Positions 26,368 through 35,535 of a DNA stretch of 64,000 bases are shown piece by piece. The translations under genes were made by a program, and so were the position numbers. Every line of letters starts with the position of its first letter. Position 1 is the stretch's first letter. Location: contig NC_019789.1 in assembly GCF_000317835.1 (NCBI RefSeq), forward strand, positions 452,501 to 516,500, given 5' to 3'. This stretch comes from Deinococcus peraridilitoris DSM 19664. Lineage in GTDB: Bacteria; Deinococcota; Deinococci; Deinococcales; Deinococcaceae. The notes under the pieces were generated by a model. The model ran no database searches. It was not told where the DNA came from and worked only from the letters and a program-made list of their open reading frames with translations.

Positions 26368-26472
26368 TCAGCGGCGAGCGCCGAAGACGCTGCCGGGTGG
26401 CACGGTCACATAGAGGTTGCTCGGGGCGGGGGAATCACCACGCCGGTGTTCAGTATGCCGAAATTGAGTCAC
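26368..26472 (-). CDS. 34-residue leader or precursor-like peptide
   Basis: A GTG at 26472 has an excellent ribosome binding site (GAGGAGGA at 26481-26488, eight bases away), better than that of the following ATP-grasp gene, whose TTG lies 10 bases past the stop. The product reads VTQFRHTEHRRGDSP, then APSNLYVTVPPGSVFGARR. It is basic and Pro/Gly-containing, without a membrane segment. It could serve as a coupling leader for translation of the ATP-grasp gene, or, more speculatively, as a substrate peptide for that ligase. No homologue is known to me. Confidence 0.5.
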   Translation of the reverse strand: MTQFRHTEHRRGDSPAPSNLYVTVPPGSVFGARR

Positions 26473-26512
26473 GCAGTTTATCCTCCTCACGCAAGGCAAC
26501 GGCAAGGAGGAC

Positions 26513-26544
26513 AAAAAAATCCCTTCCCGCTGATCGAGAAGGAA
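26513..26544 (-). terminator. Riboswitch-linked intrinsic terminator
   Basis: On the minus strand TTCCTTCTC pairs with GGGAAGGGA (nine pairs, two G-U) around a seven-base loop, followed directly by seven T. It lies 21 bases after the SAM aptamer and before the first ORF, the expected place for the expression platform of an S-box. Confidence 0.85.
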
Positions 26545-26565
26545 CGTTGAGTGCATTCACCCCTT

Positions 26566-26689
26566 CTCTTATCATTCCCGTCGTTGCGCCATCGTTGGCG
26601 TGAAGCGGGCTGGTGAGCACCACGCCGGAATGAAGGCGGGTTGCTGCGCGTTTGATCGGGCCAGTTCCCTCACGCGCTCTGGATAAGAG
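26566..26689 (-). promoter_or_regulatory. SAM-I (S-box) riboswitch aptamer
   Basis: The minus strand begins CTCTTATCCAGAG, continues GTGAGGGAACTGGCCC and GCAACC, and ends GATAAGAG. These are the hallmark S-box elements: the AUC-AGAG kink turn, GGGA-CUGGCCC, the GCAACC junction, and a P1 helix formed by CTCTTATC with GATAAGAG. SAM binding would stabilise P1 and let the terminator at 26513-26544 form. The downstream genes should thus be expressed when SAM is low. The S-box normally controls methionine, cysteine or sulfur uptake genes. Confidence 0.93.
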
Positions 26690-27327
26690 TGTCGCGCGCT
26701 GACGAGCGGCAACAGGCAAAAAGTAGCGCGCAACCCACCGCCCGAAAGTGTGGGTCACACATTTATGGATCGGCGATTTTCCGCTCCTTGCCGGAGGCCT
26801 GCAGGGTGAGTCGCTCTGGCGCGTTCGGTTTGGAGGCAGCTTCGTAAAAGCTGACGGGCTGGACCATTCCATGCGGACCGGTCAGGAGGGATCACCGTTA
26901 CTCAATATCTTTACGGCGTGTTGGCAAACCGGACGTGCAACCGGGAAGGGCGAACGGAGCGGACTTCAAGACGTCCTCGTGCGATGGTGAACAACACCAG
27001 CGTCACGACAGGTGGCTCACCCTTGTTCCCGGCCAGTACGGGTCAGATGTGCTGATGAGTCACAAGTCCGCCGCAGGGCTTCCTTTCTCACGCGGCACTG
27101 GATGGTCTCAACTACATTTTCCTTTCAGGCACTGCTCGCGTGGAGCGCTCCTGCTTCATGCTGCGCTCCTCTGCTGCCGGCGAGCGGGTGCCCGAGCAGA
27201 GCTGGATTGGTGTCGGGCCAAGATCCAGTTCGACTGACCGGCATCGTCCGGCACCTGGACTTCGCTCGCGCGTGTGCGTTCCCTCAGTTTGGGCTGGATA
27301 TCCGGGTGAACCTGCGACGAAACCACG
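26690..27327. other. Intergenic region upstream of the S-box
   Basis: Contains the promoter of the S-box operon on its left side and the downstream end of the mntR operon on its right. No gene with convincing features is seen on either strand and no clear terminator after mntR was found. Confidence 0.4.
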
Positions 27328-27723
27328 TCAGTGCTGTCCGCTTTTGCTGTTCATCCACCGTTCGAGGTGTTCCAGGAACACGCTGCTGACGTGGTGCTCC
27401 AGATGCTCGGCTTCGGCCCGGGCTGCTTCTGGCGTGTAACCGAGCGCGTCATGCAGAAAAACCATCAACAGGCCGTGGGCACGGACGAGCTCACGTGCGA
27501 TCTCCCTGCCTTCCTCGGTGAGGCGCGCGCCCCGGTAGGGGTGATACTCGACCCACCCGGCCTGTGCCAGCCGCTCGAGCATCCCGGTCACGGACGCGTC
27601 CCGGACATTCAGCTCATTTGCGAGACTTCCGGTCGTGACACACGCCATACCACCGTCCGCCTGCAGCTGCAGCAACCGCTTGAGGTAGTCACCGCGGGCG
27701 GGCGTGATTTCAGTCTGCGGCAT
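27328..27723 (-). CDS. mntR: MntR/DtxR-type metal-dependent repressor (short form)
   Basis: ATG 27723 overlaps the end of the permease gene by 14 bases, a longer start being unlikely. The 131-residue protein has the DtxR winged helix (RGDYLKRLLQLQADGGMACV, SLANELNVRDASVTGMLERL, YRGARLTEEG) and the helical dimer and metal domain (FLHDALGYTPEAARAEAEHLEHHVSS with Glu, His and His ligands). No C-terminal SH3-like FeoA domain exists, as in MntR. Being the last gene of the metal ABC operon it likely represses it through the palindrome at 31473-31496. Confidence 0.85.
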   Translation of the reverse strand: MPQTEITPARGDYLKRLLQLQADGGMACVTTGSLANELNVRDASVTGMLERLAQAGWVEYHPYRGARLTEEGREIARELVRAHGLLMVFLHDALGYTPEAARAEAEHLEHHVSSVFLEHLERWMNSKSGQH

Positions 27724-28801
27724 GCCCTTGACTCGACACCGAAGAGCCGCGCGGCGTGAGGCTGATCGTTTCGCCTTCACCGGTCAGCCAACCGTTGCGG
27801 CGGGCGTGCTGCTGGGCCCGCCTGATCTGAGAGGCGTTCCACTCGAAGCGCTGCATGGCCTCGTGGAGGCTGATCCGGGCGCCGTGGGCTGCCGTGTACG
27901 CCACGAGCTGCCGGGCGGCGACCGAGTCACGCTGACGCTGACGCCGGGCGAGCGTCGCGAGGACTCCATCGAGCGGTGAAAAGAGCAGGCACAGGAAAAA
28001 TACCAGCCCCAGCATGCTCGCGATCATTCCGGCGATGCTGGCGTCTACCGCCACGGCCAGGAAGTAGCCGAGAATGCTCGAAAGGACGCCGATGGTGAGG
28101 CTCAGGGCGAGCATCACCGCCAGTTTGCGGGTCAGCAGGTACGCGCTTGCCGGGGGAACAATCACGAAGGCGACAATCAGCACCGCACCCACCGCTTCGA
28201 AGGCGCCCACCGTGGTGAAGGACAGCAGCGTCATCAGGGCGTAGTGCAGCACGCCCGGCGCGAAACCCAGTGAGGCCGCGAGACCCGCGTCGAAAGTCGA
28301 CAGGCGCAGTTCCTTGAAGAACACGCTCACGAAGACGGCATTCAGGAGCGCCAGGATGCCCATCAGCACCAGTGATTCCGGCAGTTCCCGCCCGAAAACC
28401 AGCATGTTGTTGAAGGGCGCGTAGGCGATCTCGCCGTACAGCACCGCGTCGAGGTCGAGGTGAGCGTTGCGGAAGTACATCGAGATCAAAATCACGCCGA
28501 TGGAGAACAGCAGCGGAAACACCACCCCAATGGCGGCGTCGTTCTTGACGCGTCCGCTGCGCACCAGCAGCTCGACCGCGACGACCGTCAGGAGACCCAT
28601 GGCGGCCGCGCCAATCAGGGCCGGCAGCGTGGCCGCTTCACCGCCGGAGAACCAGAAGGCCGCGACGATACCGGGCAGGACAGAGTGGCTGATCGCGTCG
28701 CTGATCATGCTGAGGCGCCGCAGAACCAGAAACACGCCGACCAGGCTGCCGGCAACGGCGACCAGGCAGGCCGTGAGGACGATCACCAGGTCAGCGTTCA
28801 T
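27710..28801 (-). CDS. Metal ABC transporter permease with C-terminal winged-helix extension
   Basis: A 363-residue ABC-3 family permease. Residues about 1-280 hold eight or nine helices with typical stretches (VGVFLVLRRLSMISDAISHS, GVVFPLLFSIGVILIS, DAVLYGEIAY, VGAVLIVAFVIVPPASAYLL). Residues about 285-363 are cytosolic and include ISLHEAMQRFEWNASQIRRA and WLTGEGETISLTPRG, a winged-helix-like tail seen in some Mn/Zn permeases. It is the second permease of the operon and overlaps both neighbours. The tail may sense or stabilise, but this is unproven. Confidence 0.88.
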   Translation of the reverse strand: MNADLVIVLTACLVAVAGSLVGVFLVLRRLSMISDAISHSVLPGIVAAFWFSGGEAATLPALIGAAAMGLLTVVAVELLVRSGRVKNDAAIGVVFPLLFSIGVILISMYFRNAHLDLDAVLYGEIAYAPFNNMLVFGRELPESLVLMGILALLNAVFVSVFFKELRLSTFDAGLAASLGFAPGVLHYALMTLLSFTTVGAFEAVGAVLIVAFVIVPPASAYLLTRKLAVMLALSLTIGVLSSILGYFLAVAVDASIAGMIASMLGLVFFLCLLFSPLDGVLATLARRQRQRDSVAARQLVAYTAAHGARISLHEAMQRFEWNASQIRRAQQHARRNGWLTGEGETISLTPRGSSVSSQGHAAD

Positions 28802-29743
28802 GCGGCACCGCCCGATCGTGCAGCTGACCGAGTTTGGGGGCGCGCTGCTGTTCCCTGAGGCTCTTGTCGCGCCTTGCGTGACTGATCCGTGCCCACAGCA
28901 GACCTCGCAGGGGCGCGAAGAGCAGCGACAGAATCATGATCACGCTGATCGCGACGATCACGACGGGCCCGGTGGGAAGGTTCGTGACGGCCGCGGAGAG
29001 CAGGGCGCCGCTGACACCGCTCGCCCCGCCGAAACCGGCACTGAGAAAAAGCATCTTCCCCAGGTGGTCCGTCCATTGCCGGGCCGCCACCGCGGGCGCG
29101 ACGAGCATGGCGGCCATCAGCACCACGCCGACGCTTTGCAGACCGATCATCACCGCCACCACCGCGAGCGAGGTCAGCAGTGTTCCGACAAGCGGGGCGG
29201 GCAAACCGAGCGTGGCGGCGTAGGCGGGATCGAACGACACCAGCTTGAACTCCTTGAAGAGCAAGACGACCGTGCCCAGGGCCAGCGCGGCCAGCACGGC
29301 CATCAGCGTCACGTCCGACGCGACGATGGTGGCGGCCTGGCCGAACAGGAACTTGTCGAGTCCGGACTGGTTGGCGTTGCCGCCGTTCTGAATGAAGGTC
29401 AGCAGCGCGATGCCGAAACCGAAGAAACTGGCGAGCATGGTGCCCAGCGCGGCGTCCTCGCTGAGGCGGGTGAAGCGCAGCACGGTGATCATGGCCAGCG
29501 CGGCGAGCCATGCCGTGAGCCCGCCGCCCAGCAGCAGCCACAAGGGAAGCTTGCCGCCGGAGAGCAGAAAGGCGAAGCAGATGCCGGGAAGCGCGGCGTG
29601 TGAAAGGGCGTCCCCCAGCAGGCTCTGGCGGCGCAGCACCGCGAACGCGCCGATCACGCCGCCGGTGATGCCGAGCAGGGCGCTGCCCAGGGCCACGTTG
29701 CGCAGGGTGTAGTCCGTGAAGACGCTCAGGAGGAATTCGAAAT

Positions 29744-29747
<4 letters not shown>
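28791..29747 (-). CDS. Metal ABC transporter permease
   Basis: ATG 29747 overlaps the stop of the ATPase gene (ATGA). The 318 residues show the ABC-3 fold: [69 protein letters not shown] basic C-terminal tail ([18 protein letters not shown]) has no winged helix, unlike the partner permease. The two permeases probably form a heterodimer with the ATPase encoded upstream. Confidence 0.9.
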
Positions 29748-30499
<752 letters not shown>

Positions 30500-30508
30500 C
30501 GTATCCCC

Positions 30509-31474
30509 TTACTTGCCGAGCAGCGCTTCGCTGATGATCCTGGCGTTGTGTTCGACCATGCCGATGAAGGTGCCTTCCTTGGTGCCTTTTTCGCCTGCAG
30601 CGTCGGAGAAGAGTTCGCCGCCGATCTGGAGGTTCCAGCCGCGCGCTTTGGCGGCCTGGACGACCGCTTCCACGGTGCGCCGGGGGACACTGCTCTCGAT
30701 GAACACCGCGTGGATCTTGCGGTCCGCGACGAACTTCGCGAGCTCCTGGATGTCCTTGGTGCCGGCCTCGGCGACGGTGGAGATTCCCTGAATTCCGCGA
30801 ACTTCCACGCCGTACTTGCGTCCGAAGTAGCTGAAGGCGTCATGCGCCGTGATGAGGACGCGCTGCTCTTTGGGAACGCGGTTCATCATTTTCTCGACGC
30901 GCGTGTGCAGGGCGTCGAGCTGCTTCTGGTAGGCGGCGGCATTCTTGGCGTAGGTGGTCTTGCCGGCCGGGTCGATGCGGGTGAGGGCGTCACGGACGAT
31001 GGTGGCGCTGTGTTTCCAGAGGGGCACGTCGAACCAGACGTGGGGGTCTTGCAGGCCGGCGATGCCGATGAAACCGCCCGGAGGGGTGATGAGCTGGTTT
31101 TTCGGCATGGCGTCGGTGACGGCGATGGCTTTGGGGCTGCGTTCGAGCAGGTCGACCATCTTGCCTTCCAGGTGCAGGCCGTTGTAGACGATCAGGTGGG
31201 CATCCTGGAGCGCACGCACGTCTTTTGCGCTGGCCTTGTAAAGGTGAGGATCGACACCCGGGCCCATCAGCCCGGTGACCTCGACGCGGTTGCCGCCGAC
31301 GTTCTGGACGAGGTCGCTGATCATGTTGACCGTGGTGGTGACCTTGACCTTGCCGCCTTGCAGCTGGGCGGGCTTGAGGGTGTCAAGTTTGGGCGTTGCT
31401 TCGTCGGCGCCAGCAGCAGCCGAGAGGGTGATGAGAGCGGAGAGAGCCAAAGCTTTAGGAGATAGGCGGTTCAT
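30509..31474 (-). CDS. Metal ABC transporter substrate-binding protein (TroA/MntA type)
   Basis: A 321-residue cluster-A-I binding protein with signal peptide (MNRLSPKALALSALITLSAA). The likely metal ligands are H77 in GVDPHLYKA, H145 in QDPHVWFDV, H211 in ITAHDAFSYFG and D291 in LFSDAAG, the His-His-His-Asp set of TroA and ZnuA-like proteins. Strict Mn proteins such as PsaA have Glu instead of the third His. Operon membership with mntR argues for Mn, the ligands allow Zn, so specificity is open. It is the first gene; its ATG overlaps the operator palindrome. Confidence 0.9.
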   Translation of the reverse strand: MNRLSPKALALSALITLSAAAGADEATPKLDTLKPAQLQGGKVKVTTTVNMISDLVQNVGGNRVEVTGLMGPGVDPHLYKASAKDVRALQDAHLIVYNGLHLEGKMVDLLERSPKAIAVTDAMPKNQLITPPGGFIGIAGLQDPHVWFDVPLWKHSATIVRDALTRIDPAGKTTYAKNAAAYQKQLDALHTRVEKMMNRVPKEQRVLITAHDAFSYFGRKYGVEVRGIQGISTVAEAGTKDIQELAKFVADRKIHAVFIESSVPRRTVEAVVQAAKARGWNLQIGGELFSDAAGEKGTKEGTFIGMVEHNARIISEALLGK

Positions 31475-31496
31475 AAGTTAGGGTATCCTAACTTAT
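31473..31496. promoter_or_regulatory. MntR/DtxR-type operator of the metal ABC operon
   Basis: A 24-base palindrome, ATAAGTTAGG, centre GTAT, CCTAACTTAT, with perfect 10-base arms. It overlaps the ATG of the binding protein gene at 31472-31474, so repressor binding would block the promoter-proximal region of the operon. DtxR-family operators are AT-rich palindromes of this size. Confidence 0.85.
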
Positions 31497-31683
31497 TGGT
31501 GGGGAGCTGAAAAGTTACCATTGACCATTCTTAAAGTTGCGGCATTAAGCAGAACTTCAGAGAAACGGACGCCACTCGGGGCATACTCTGGTCGCGTCGG
31601 AAAAGCAGGCCACGGGAGACCGTGCTGACTCGGACCTTACCCTCACCCGGAGAGCAGGCGCCCGAAGTCCGAAAACGGGAAAA

Positions 31684-31706
31684 CGGTCAGGAACATCCTG
31701 ACCGTC
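31684..31706 (-). terminator. Intrinsic terminator after the DtxR gene
   Basis: ACGGTCAGGA, loop ACA, TCCTGACCGT is a perfect stem; on the minus strand it is followed by TTTTCCCGTTTT. It lies 15 bases after the stop of the regulator gene at 31721. Confidence 0.85.
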
Positions 31707-31720
31707 CACTCAGTCGCCGG

Positions 31721-32404
31721 TCAGGAAGGTGACAGCGCCTCGTCCTCAACGTCCTCGACCCAGATGCCTTCCGCGACCGAAGTTCCCAGCACCACCGGCT
31801 CACCCTCCAGCGGCCGGACGCGCATCACCCCGAGCGCCTCGGTTTCCAGCACCTCCAGCATGACACCGGGAACCACCCCAAGCGCCGCCAGGGCGCCCAG
31901 CCGAGGGGCATCGTTCTGAGCCAGGCGTCCCACCGTCACCACTTCACCGGCACGCACCTCCAGCAATGAACGCTTCGCCTCACGTGGCATCACGCCCGCC
32001 ATCGAAGGAATCGGATCACCGTGCGGATCATGGGTCGGTGCGCCCAGTGCCGCGAACAGCCGCGCTTCCAGGGACTCGGAGATGTGATGCTCGAGCCGGT
32101 CCGCCTCCTCGTGCAACTCCTCCAGGGGTACACCCAGCGCGCGGTGCAGGAAGGCCTCAATGATCCGGTGGTGCCTCAGCACCTCGAGTGCGACTGTTTC
32201 GCCTGCTGCCGTGAGCTCGACGCCTTTGTACGCCTGGTAGGAAACAAGTTGCAGTTCGGCCAGTCGCTTGAGCATTCCCGTCACCGAGGCCGAGGTGATC
32301 CCAAGCGCTTGCGCGATGTCCTGCGTTCCGGCCCTGCCCTCGCGGGACAGGAGGTAGATCGCCTTGAGGCAGTCCTCGGACTGCGGAGTGAGTCGCTCGC
32401 GCAC
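31721..32404 (-). CDS. DtxR-family metal-dependent regulator with FeoA-like domain
   Basis: The protein from the GTG at 32404 has 227 residues; the true start could be somewhat upstream since AAGGGC directly abuts the GTG and the frame is open to 32515. The DNA-binding domain is SEDCLKAIYLLSREG, DIAQALGITSASVTGMLKRL, YKGVELTAAG. The dimer and metal domain has HRIIEAFLHRALGVP and EEADRLEHHISESLE. After about residue 135 an SH3-like FeoA domain follows (LGALAALGVVPGVMLEVLE). This is the long form, unlike the short MntR at 27328; it may sense Fe or Mn. Its operator is unknown. Confidence 0.85.
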   Translation of the reverse strand: MRERLTPQSEDCLKAIYLLSREGRAGTQDIAQALGITSASVTGMLKRLAELQLVSYQAYKGVELTAAGETVALEVLRHHRIIEAFLHRALGVPLEELHEEADRLEHHISESLEARLFAALGAPTHDPHGDPIPSMAGVMPREAKRSLLEVRAGEVVTVGRLAQNDAPRLGALAALGVVPGVMLEVLETEALGVMRVRPLEGEPVVLGTSVAEGIWVEDVEDEALSPS

Positions 32405-32489
32405 GCCCTTATGGTAGCGCAACGTCCCAGGCGACTCGAATTGTTTCAAGCGCCTTACGGCACCTCCCGCATGCCGGTGCAGGTGGGCT

Positions 32490-33062
32490 TCAGTCGTGTG
32501 CCGAAGCGTGGGCATCTTTCAGGAACTGAGTGGTTGGCGAACCCACAGGGTGCTGTTGAGTTCGTGAGGCGCGAAGCAGCGCGTCCGTACTGAACGCCAG
32601 CGTGTGGCGCCAGCCGAGCAGAAGCAGGAACGCGGTGGTGTACAGCACCAGGCTGATGTCATTCATGTTGCCTGACAGCACGAAGTTGACGTGCATGAAC
32701 AGGCAGACCAGCAGCATGGGCAGCGTCAACAGTCCGAACACGATCAGGGTGCCCGCGATGACCTGGCTGATCGGGATGGCGTAATTGAAGAACAGGACAT
32801 GTTCCAGGACGAAACCCTGCAGAAACTGCCGGTACGGCTCAGGCACGTTCGGCTTCTCGAGGGCTTCGAGCAGGTAGTGACGTAAAAAAATTCCGGGCTC
32901 GCTGAACCAGTGTTTCTCGCTTTCTTTGGTCAACCCGGCGAGCATCCAGGCGACGCCGTACAGACTTCGCAGGACGGCAAAAAAGAGGCTGGGAAGAAGC
33001 GTCCAGGCGGGTTGTGCGACACGTGGGGCAAAGGCCGATGGTGTTTTGGTTGTTTGCATCAA
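32490..33062 (-). CDS. DoxX/DoxD-like membrane protein
   Basis: A 190-residue membrane protein. An N-terminal soluble start is followed by a helix at about 22-45 (LLPSLFFAVLRSLYGVAWML), then the motif WFSEPGIFLRHYLLEALEKP, which resembles thiosulfate:quinone oxidoreductase subunit DoxD, and three further helices (IPISQVIAGTLIVFGLLTLP, NDISLVLYTTAFLLLLGW). No soluble DoxA partner is nearby. It may take part in quinone-linked sulfur or redox metabolism. Its 5' region (33063-33180) has AT-rich promoter-like sequence. Confidence 0.7.
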   Translation of the reverse strand: MMQTTKTPSAFAPRVAQPAWTLLPSLFFAVLRSLYGVAWMLAGLTKESEKHWFSEPGIFLRHYLLEALEKPNVPEPYRQFLQGFVLEHVLFFNYAIPISQVIAGTLIVFGLLTLPMLLVCLFMHVNFVLSGNMNDISLVLYTTAFLLLLGWRHTLAFSTDALLRASRTQQHPVGSPTTQFLKDAHASAHD

Positions 33063-33664
33063 AGCTTCCTTGAGGGAGTCGCGATACTCCAGCGTTGAGG
33101 TTGTGATCCGGAAGGCACGTGGCCGCGCGGGACTGGCACTCGCAAAATCAAGGGGACGATTATTTTAGGTCATGCAAACAATTTAATTCGCGTAAGCTAA
33201 ATCCGCAACGGCCAGGATTGAGCGTGGCGTTGAGCCATTCCTCACGGGGGAGCGGTACAAGATGCCCCGCCCTACCGAGCCGAAAGAACGCAGGACCAGC
33301 AGACGCTCTTTTGGGATCATCCCTACACAAGTCGTAAAAGGTCACGTTCTCGGTTTTACTTGTCCGATAATTCTGCCCACGCAACCCGCTCAGGCGAGGC
33401 GCATGCCCACCACCGAACAATTCGTGCTGTCCAGGATGGGCGCACCGTACCGCCCGACCACACACAAAGGTCACAAAGGTCGGCCGCTCAGCATTTTCAC
33501 GCACCGCGACGCACGAAAAGAAATCAACCTCACGCCCGGCACAAAGTGAACTTACGCTGGAACGCCGCCATTTCACCCTGAAGTCAGGGACCGATGAGGC
33601 GGTGCGGGATGGGTTCGGTGCGGGCAGCGCCCGGAATGGCTACGCGCGTTGACAGCTCTGAAGA
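33063..33664. other. Intergenic region
   Basis: The part next to the DoxX gene (33150-33200) is AT-rich, TTTAGGTCATGCAAACAATTT, and probably carries its promoter. The rest is GC-rich with overlapping frames on both strands, none with start and codon features of a real gene. Confidence 0.4.
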
Positions 33665-33868
33665 TCAAGCACGCGCGTGGATCACCTTGCCCTCTGAGAA
33701 GGTGACCTGCGCGTTGTACACCCTATCGATCCCGGTAACGGCCTCCACGCTGCTTGGCGTGACCGTGGTCGGCTGACCATCCAGCGTCGCTTCAAATTCA
33801 AACGTTTGTTTTTCAAATTTCGTCCGGGTGAACCGTGCGTTTCTGGCGGTTACGCTCTGCGCCCACAC
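33665..33868 (-). CDS. Hypothetical small beta-rich protein
   Basis: A 67-residue frame starting at GTG 33868: ...ARNARFTRTKFEKQTFEFEA, TLDGQPTTVTPSSVEAVTG, VYNAQVTFSEGKVIHARA. Alternating polar and hydrophobic residues suggest three or four strands. The start is weak (AGG directly in front), so the protein may begin a little further in. Unrecognised and without partner. Confidence 0.4.
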   Translation of the reverse strand: MWAQSVTARNARFTRTKFEKQTFEFEATLDGQPTTVTPSSVEAVTGIDRVYNAQVTFSEGKVIHARA

Positions 33869-34078
33869 CTGTCATCACGCAAGAACCCTCGCAAAGCAGC
33901 TGCAGCATGGCCGCATGGAACGAGCGCAGGAAGTTCGTGACGAATACTCACGAGCATGGGGCGATCATTCGGGGCCCGGCAGGAAGTACTTACTCCTGAC
34001 TGCAGCAAGAGCCTGCCACGTCGCCGGGGTTGATCAGTCCTGTGCAATCATCGTTCCTTTCGGCGCAGCCTGAGTTGC

Positions 34079-34273
34079 TCAGAGCCAGCTGAGCGTCAGC
34101 ATCAGCCCTGTCGCGATCACGAGCAACAACACAGCCAGCGGCAGCGGCAGCAACACTCCACACAGTGTCGCCACCAGGCCAACACCAAATGCCGATTCCA
34201 GATTCGCTTTGCCCGAACCGATCCAGTGGGTCAGTTTCTCCAGGGCGACAATCGTAAAAATGACCTGCATCAT
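34079..34273 (-). CDS. Small membrane protein of the ABC exporter operon
   Basis: The ATG at 34273 overlaps the stop of the permease gene (ATGA). The 64 residues (MMQVIFTIVALEKLTHWIGSG ...) contain two membrane segments, at about 1-18 and 28-62. It is probably co-translated with the permease and could be an accessory subunit. A longer open frame from 34576 is antisense-like and not used. Confidence 0.55.
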   Translation of the reverse strand: MMQVIFTIVALEKLTHWIGSGKANLESAFGVGLVATLCGVLLPLPLAVLLLVIATGLMLTLSWL

Positions 34274-35535
34274 GGCCGCAGCACGGCCAGAGCGAACGGG
34301 GTGAAACCGCATGCCAGCGCCCCGCTCATTCCGATCAGACCCAGCAGCACGGTCAGGATGCTTCCAGGCGTGGCCCTCCCGAGCGTTCGTGCCCGCACGG
34401 TCATCGGCAGCAAACTGCGCGCAGACAGCGAAACCAGGAGACGTTGTGCGAGTTTCGCCAGCGACAATGCCAGAAATCCCTGCACCACGACATTCCCCGA
34501 AGCGAGCAGCACCAACGATGCCGTGAGGGAAAAACGCAACGCAAGGACCGCTTGCTCCAGCATTGGACGGCGCCACAGCAACGTCAATCCACGCCAGATC
34601 AACGCGCCCGTCACACCCCGGCGGAAACCGGGAGGCGGCAGGAAGCGCGAAGGGCGAATGGCTCGCGCGTCACCGCGCAGTTGGGCGCGCAACCGATGGA
34701 CCACATCCGGATCCTCGTCTCCCTGAAGCCACCCGGCATTCAGATTCACGGCCTGCAACTGCCCCAGGATGAGTGACTGCTCGACGAATGACCGGGGAAA
34801 AGACTCGATCTGGGTGCGTTTCGCAGCACTGATGGTCGTCCACAGCAACAACACTGGGGCCAGCAGCGCCCAAGGTGTCGTTTGGTACAGCGCACTCGCC
34901 AATCCGAAGGAACTGAAGCTGCCGAGAAGCGCCAGCACGACCGTCAGCCCTGTCAGCACCGCCACGTTTCGGCGCGCGACCGGGTTGCCTTCGCGCGCAG
35001 CGTAATTCAACCAGGCGATGTCCACTCCGACGGTAAGAACCAGCGCCAACGCCAGGGGCGCCAGGGGCGCGTGTACCCCGAAGACCATGGGCGCGAGGAG
35101 CGCCCAGGCCCCACCGGCACACAGGCCCATCAGGAAACGCACGGCGCGAGCTCGGAGCAACGGCCAGGCCAGCACCTGCGCGGGCATGATGGGAGCCAAA
35201 GCCAGGCGGTACACATCCCGGCGGTTCAACGTCACCGGAGGAAGCCGGGACGTCAAGCCGATCAGGACACCCAGCAGCGTGAATACGCCGGCACCCAGCG
35301 GCAGGTGAACGCCTGAGAGGCCCAAGGAATCAGTCGCCTGAACCGTCTCGATGGTCGTCACAATCCCGATGCCCAGCCAGAACAGCAGGTACACCAGGGT
35401 GGCCCAGCCGAAGGTCTCCCTCGCCCACCGGAAGTACTCACGAGTCGCTCGGTGAAGCGTGGTCATTCTTAACCAGTGGGCTGCCTCAGGGACCGGGTCC
35501 GCTGACCCTTTGATTGCCTGCGCACTCGGCGTCAC
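34270..35535 (-). CDS. ABC exporter membrane protein
   Basis: A 421-residue membrane protein; GTG 35535 overlaps the stop of the ATPase gene (GTGA), with an internal ATG at 35466 as an alternative. It has about ten hydrophobic helices in two halves separated by a cytosolic part (about residues 250-310, LQGDEDPDVVHRLRAQLRGD). The layout and coupling to an ABC ATPase fit a two-component exporter of the ABC-2 or similar type. No substrate can be inferred. Confidence 0.7.
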   Translation of the reverse strand: MTPSAQAIKGSADPVPEAAHWLRMTTLHRATREYFRWARETFGWATLVYLLFWLGIGIVTTIETVQATDSLGLSGVHLPLGAGVFTLLGVLIGLTSRLPPVTLNRRDVYRLALAPIMPAQVLAWPLLRARAVRFLMGLCAGGAWALLAPMVFGVHAPLAPLALALVLTVGVDIAWLNYAAREGNPVARRNVAVLTGLTVVLALLGSFSSFGLASALYQTTPWALLAPVLLLWTTISAAKRTQIESFPRSFVEQSLILGQLQAVNLNAGWLQGDEDPDVVHRLRAQLRGDARAIRPSRFLPPPGFRRGVTGALIWRGLTLLWRRPMLEQAVLALRFSLTASLVLLASGNVVVQGFLALSLAKLAQRLLVSLSARSLLPMTVRARTLGRATPGSILTVLLGLIGMSGALACGFTPFALAVLRP

